From: Flavimaribacter sp039888615
GTDB lineage: Bacteria > Pseudomonadota > Alphaproteobacteria > Rhizobiales > Rhizobiaceae
NCBI GenBank assembly: GCA_039888615.1
Contig: JBDQQS010000023.1
Length of the DNA: 64,000 nucleotides
Direction: 5' to 3' (one strand)
Below the pieces are notes generated by a model. That model saw nothing but the letters and a program-made list of their open reading frames with translations, made no database searches and had not been told where the DNA came from. The position numbers and the translations under genes are program-made. Of this stretch, positions 61,911 to 64,000 are shown piece by piece; positions within the stretch are counted from its first letter, which is position 1; each line of letters opens with the position of its first letter.

Positions 61911-62537
61911 TTATTCGGCAACCAAGAGAGGGTCGATGATTTCACTGAATCGCTCGAGGCTGAGCACGCCCTTGTACATTTCGCCGTTGACGAAGAAGGT
62001 CGGTGTTGAGTCGACACCGTATGACTTGCCCGTGTCAGCGATGGCCGTGATCTTGTCCAGCAGGTCTTGATCCTGGAGACAGGCTTCAACCTGCTCACCC
62101 TCCATCCCCGTCATACTCATGACCGACTTCAGAGCCGAGGTCGCGTCGGAAACCCGTGCCCAGCGGTCCTGCGAACGATAGAGCAGGTCGAGCGTCGGGT
62201 ACCAATTGTCCTCGCCGGCGCACCGTGCCAACATGAAACCGGCCGAGGCGCGCGGGTCGAACGGGAACTCGCGTATGATGAATCGGACCTTGCCCGTGTC
62301 AACGTACTTGGCCTTGAAATCGGGCCAGACGGTTATATGAAAGTTGCGGCAATGACCGCAGGTCAGGGACGCGTATTCAATGACGGTCACGGGAGAGTCC
62401 ACATCTCCAAAACTCCTCTCTGGAAGCGGACCGGGCACAAGCAACTGCTGCTGCGTGGGTTGAGCGAATAGCGGAAGCGGACATATGCCGGCGACGGCAA
62501 ATATGGACGCACCTGCAAGAAAATAACGGCGTTTCAT
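61911..62537 (-). CDS. DsbA-family thiol:disulfide oxidoreductase
   Basis: This 208-residue exported thioredoxin-fold protein has a signal (AGASIFAVAGICPLPLFAQ) and the active site CGHC in ASLTCGHCRNFHI. The cis-proline segment VDSTPTFFVNGEMYKG follows. It oxidises cysteines or reduces and isomerises disulfides in the periplasm; the partner for re-oxidation may be the VKOR-like domain of the fusion protein at 43216. It is first in its operon, directly downstream of a MerR-type promoter. Confidence 0.93.
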   Translation of the reverse strand: MKRRYFLAGASIFAVAGICPLPLFAQPTQQQLLVPGPLPERSFGDVDSPVTVIEYASLTCGHCRNFHITVWPDFKAKYVDTGKVRFIIREFPFDPRASAGFMLARCAGEDNWYPTLDLLYRSQDRWARVSDATSALKSVMSMTGMEGEQVEACLQDQDLLDKITAIADTGKSYGVDSTPTFFVNGEMYKGVLSLERFSEIIDPLLVAE

Positions 62538-62563
62538 GACATCTCCGATAACTGCGAGCCCGA

Positions 62564-62594
62564 TTTGTAAAACCTCTAGCGGCTAGAGGGGCAA
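62564..62594 (-). promoter_or_regulatory. MerR-type promoter of the DsbA operon
   Basis: On the minus strand TTGCCC and TACAAA are separated by 19 bases. The spacer holds the perfect palindrome CCTCTAGC-C-GCTAGAGG (62573-62589), and CTAGAGGT lies two bases before the -10, as at 53010 and 56870. The promoter would drive dsbA-ppiC-ldt-flavoprotein. Confidence 0.82.
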
Positions 62595-62606
62595 GCGCGT
62601 TTCTCT

Positions 62607-63320
62607 CTAGACAATGGGACGGGCGCCATGGCGAACGATGATGGGCGAGGGGGTGGGCACGCGCTTGTACAAATCTATGATGTCCTGGTTCATGAGGCGC
62701 ACACAGCCACTCGAAACCGCCTTTCCGATCGTCCAGTATTCGGGCGTGCCGTGGAGGCGGTAGAGCGTGTCTTCACCATCCTGGAAGATATAGAGGGCGC
62801 GTGCACCGAGCGGGTTGTTGAGGCCCGGCGCCATTCCGCCGTTCTCCGCGCTGTATTTCTCCAGTTCCGGTTGCCGCGCTATCATCTCGGCCGGGGGCGT
62901 CCACGTCGGCCATTCCCGCTTCCATTGGATCACGCCGCCTCCCGACCATTCGAATCCGGCACGTCCCAAACCGACCCCGTAGCGCATGGCCTTGCCTCGG
63001 GGCTGGACCAGGTAGAGATAAAAGCGTCGCGTATCGACAACGATGGTGCCTGGCCGTTCGCCGGTGGGGTCGTCGACGAGTTGGCGGTAATAGCGCCTGT
63101 TGACCTTCGAAATATCGACCGCAGGTATAGGAAACCTCTCGTTCGGCATCGCCGCATACATTGAAACATAGGACTGGTCCGGCTGCGGCTCCGGTTCGGC
63201 CGTTTTCTCGCCATTCGTTGTCGAACAACCTGAAACGACGAGTGCACCTGCGGTACTTGTTATGCCGGCGAGGAAGGCGCGGCGCTTCGGGTCGAAGTGG
63301 ATGTCTTTGCTGCTTTTCAC
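62607..63320 (-). CDS. L,D-transpeptidase (YkuD family), putative lipoprotein
   Basis: This 237-residue protein has an N-terminal Tat-like segment (DPKRRAFLAGITSTAGALVV) and a lipobox VVSGC, so it may be a lipoprotein. The YkuD motif is LHGTPEYWTIGKAVSSGCVR. Other segments, such as GTIVVDTRRFYLYLV and WPTWTPPAEMIARQP, match the paralogue at 60422-60982. The start is not linked to the MerR-type promoter, which points away. Two related enzymes in one island suggest envelope remodelling under metal stress. Confidence 0.92.
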   Translation of the reverse strand: MKSSKDIHFDPKRRAFLAGITSTAGALVVSGCSTTNGEKTAEPEPQPDQSYVSMYAAMPNERFPIPAVDISKVNRRYYRQLVDDPTGERPGTIVVDTRRFYLYLVQPRGKAMRYGVGLGRAGFEWSGGGVIQWKREWPTWTPPAEMIARQPELEKYSAENGGMAPGLNNPLGARALYIFQDGEDTLYRLHGTPEYWTIGKAVSSGCVRLMNQDIIDLYKRVPTPSPIIVRHGARPIV

Positions 63321-63465
63321 GATTTTCTGCCCACCATGCGCAGCGGTTTTGCCGCAAGCGCGAACTGTTATCCCGGATGATGACCAGCCTGCGGCGCTCT
63401 GGAGGGCCGCGAGACGGGACGTTCATGTGATTTGGGCAAGAAAATCTCGCCCGCCGCTATCGCGT

Positions 63466-63816
63466 CTATTGCGGCGGCGGGAGGGAAACCTCGACGGGAA
63501 CGGGCTCGGTAGAAGGGAATACGGCATGCGCACGCAGGCTGCTCACTGTGCGTGATGGGGTCAGAAGAGCTTGTGCCAACCACACACAATGATCTGGACA
63601 TGCCGAAAGCCGCGGCAGATCTTCATCCGGCGCAACATTCGGTTGCTGCTGCCAATTTCCGACGGTGCCCGCGGCATCGTAATTTCCGGAGACCAACGCC
63701 GAATTCCGGCTCGTCTCGCCCGTTTCGATAGTTGACCCAGCGGCCATGACAGGTGCGAGAGCCACGTGCACAAGCACGAACAGAACGAAAAGGATAGTGG
63801 ACAGCACCCGGAGCAT
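63466..63816 (-). CDS. Hypothetical exported protein
   Basis: The start at 63816 (MLRVLSTILFVLFVLVHVAL) has GGAG upstream at short spacing and gives 116 residues. It has a signal-anchor ending PVMA, followed by a polar, proline-rich part with ACPDHCVWLAQALL (two cysteines and a histidine). The position beside other copper-island genes suggests a metal-related role, but no family is recognised. It diverges from the gene beginning at 63954. Confidence 0.6.
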   Translation of the reverse strand: MLRVLSTILFVLFVLVHVALAPVMAAGSTIETGETSRNSALVSGNYDAAGTVGNWQQQPNVAPDEDLPRLSACPDHCVWLAQALLTPSRTVSSLRAHAVFPSTEPVPVEVSLPPPQ

Positions 63817-63893
63817 GTCTCCAATTAGAGCAACGGGATGGTTAAGCAAAGGCAAATCAACGTGAGATTGGGTAACCGAGCGGGAAATATGGG

Positions 63894-63924
63894 TTGAACC
63901 TCCAGTAGGATGAGCTTTTACACA
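63894..63924 (+). promoter_or_regulatory. Possible MerR-type promoter of the last gene
   Basis: TTGAAC and TACACA are separated by 19 bases. The left half ACCTCCAG matches the shared operator, but the right half (GATGAGCT) is degenerate. It lies before the partial gene at 63954. Confidence 0.5.
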
Positions 63925-63953
63925 AACCTGAATAACGGACAGGAGACCGCTCC

Positions 63954-64000
63954 TTGGCTGGGACGCAACGCCTCATTGTTGTCGACATCGTTCGGGGCCT
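63954..64000 (+). CDS. Partial CDS at window end (possible DUF1624/DUF418-type membrane protein)
   Basis: The TTG at 63954 follows AGGAG by eight bases and opens AGTQRLIVVDIVRG to the window edge. The RLxxxDxxRG pattern is typical of the first residues of DUF1624/DUF418-type membrane acyltransferase-like proteins. Only 15 codons are visible, so this is tentative. Confidence 0.45.
   Translation, partial: MAGTQRLIVVDIVRG

Noticed and set aside
1..64000. CRISPR arrays, tRNA or rRNA genes and integrase-flanking att sites
   Set aside because: No regular spaced repeats, tRNA-like cloverleaf with CCA, or integrase gene was recognised in reading the window; tRNA detection by eye is weak and a dedicated scan could still find one.

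Overview
The window looks like a stretch of an alphaproteobacterial (probably Hyphomicrobiales/Rhizobiales) plasmid or integrative conjugative element. It is GC-rich. It carries the traG-traD-traC / oriT / traA-traF-traB layout of Ti and rhizobial plasmids, together with accessory families typical of such replicons: DUF736, DUF1419, DUF3085, DUF3991-TOPRIM, a ParB-like protein, ArdC and a very large methylase-helicase. No replication gene, integrase, tRNA, rRNA or CRISPR array was seen.

Region 1 (1-15.3 kb) is a defence island. SbcCD lies at the left edge and diverges from a WYL-domain regulator (CapW/BrxR-like) followed by a small WGR protein. Opposite them runs one tightly packed minus-strand gene train, from 13455 down to 4122. 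It begins with the AbiEi/AbiEii toxin-antitoxin pair. Next come a sigma-factor-like protein, a small partner protein, an IrrE/ImmA protease-UvrD helicase-nuclease fusion and a ubiquitin-like conjugation module. That module consists of two ubiquitin-like domains fused to an E2, a JAB peptidase fused to an E1, and a DUF6527 metal-binding protein. Gaps between these genes are at most about 50 bases and most genes overlap, so I propose this composite operon as the best candidate for an undescribed system. A DUF2971 gene and a partner follow on the plus strand.

Region 2 (15.3-34.2 kb) is the accessory backbone of the mobile element. It starts with an IS110-type insertion bounded by perfect 20-base inverted repeats. 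Widely spaced plus-strand genes follow: TOPRIM, DUF1419, DUF3085, methylase-helicase, ParB, hypotheticals, ArdC, a PAPS-reductase-like protein and DUF736. Several clean intrinsic terminators are visible. An IS3-family (IS150-group) element has landed in the loop of the DUF736 terminator.

Region 3 (34.2-42.8 kb) is the conjugation region. A second WGR protein and a VOC protein precede traG-traD-traC on the minus strand. The oriT lies in the divergent gap, and traA-traF-traB follow on the plus strand.

Region 4 (42.8-64 kb) is a heavy-metal and copper-homeostasis island. It holds an SDR-SPW-VKOR fusion, ZIP and CDF transporters, a multicopper oxidase, a P1B-type ATPase, and a copper-delivery cassette (Cox11, SCO, two PCuAC-type proteins). 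It also holds an envelope redox and peptidoglycan set (DsbA, PpiC, two L,D-transpeptidases, a flavoprotein). Three promoters here share a MerR-type architecture: a 19-base spacer and an identical CTAGAGGT half-site two bases before the -10. They precede the ATPase, the Cox11 cassette and the DsbA operon, so one metal-sensing regulator encoded outside the window probably controls them. Four genes in this island appear to carry single-base frameshifts, which suggests decay or local assembly errors.
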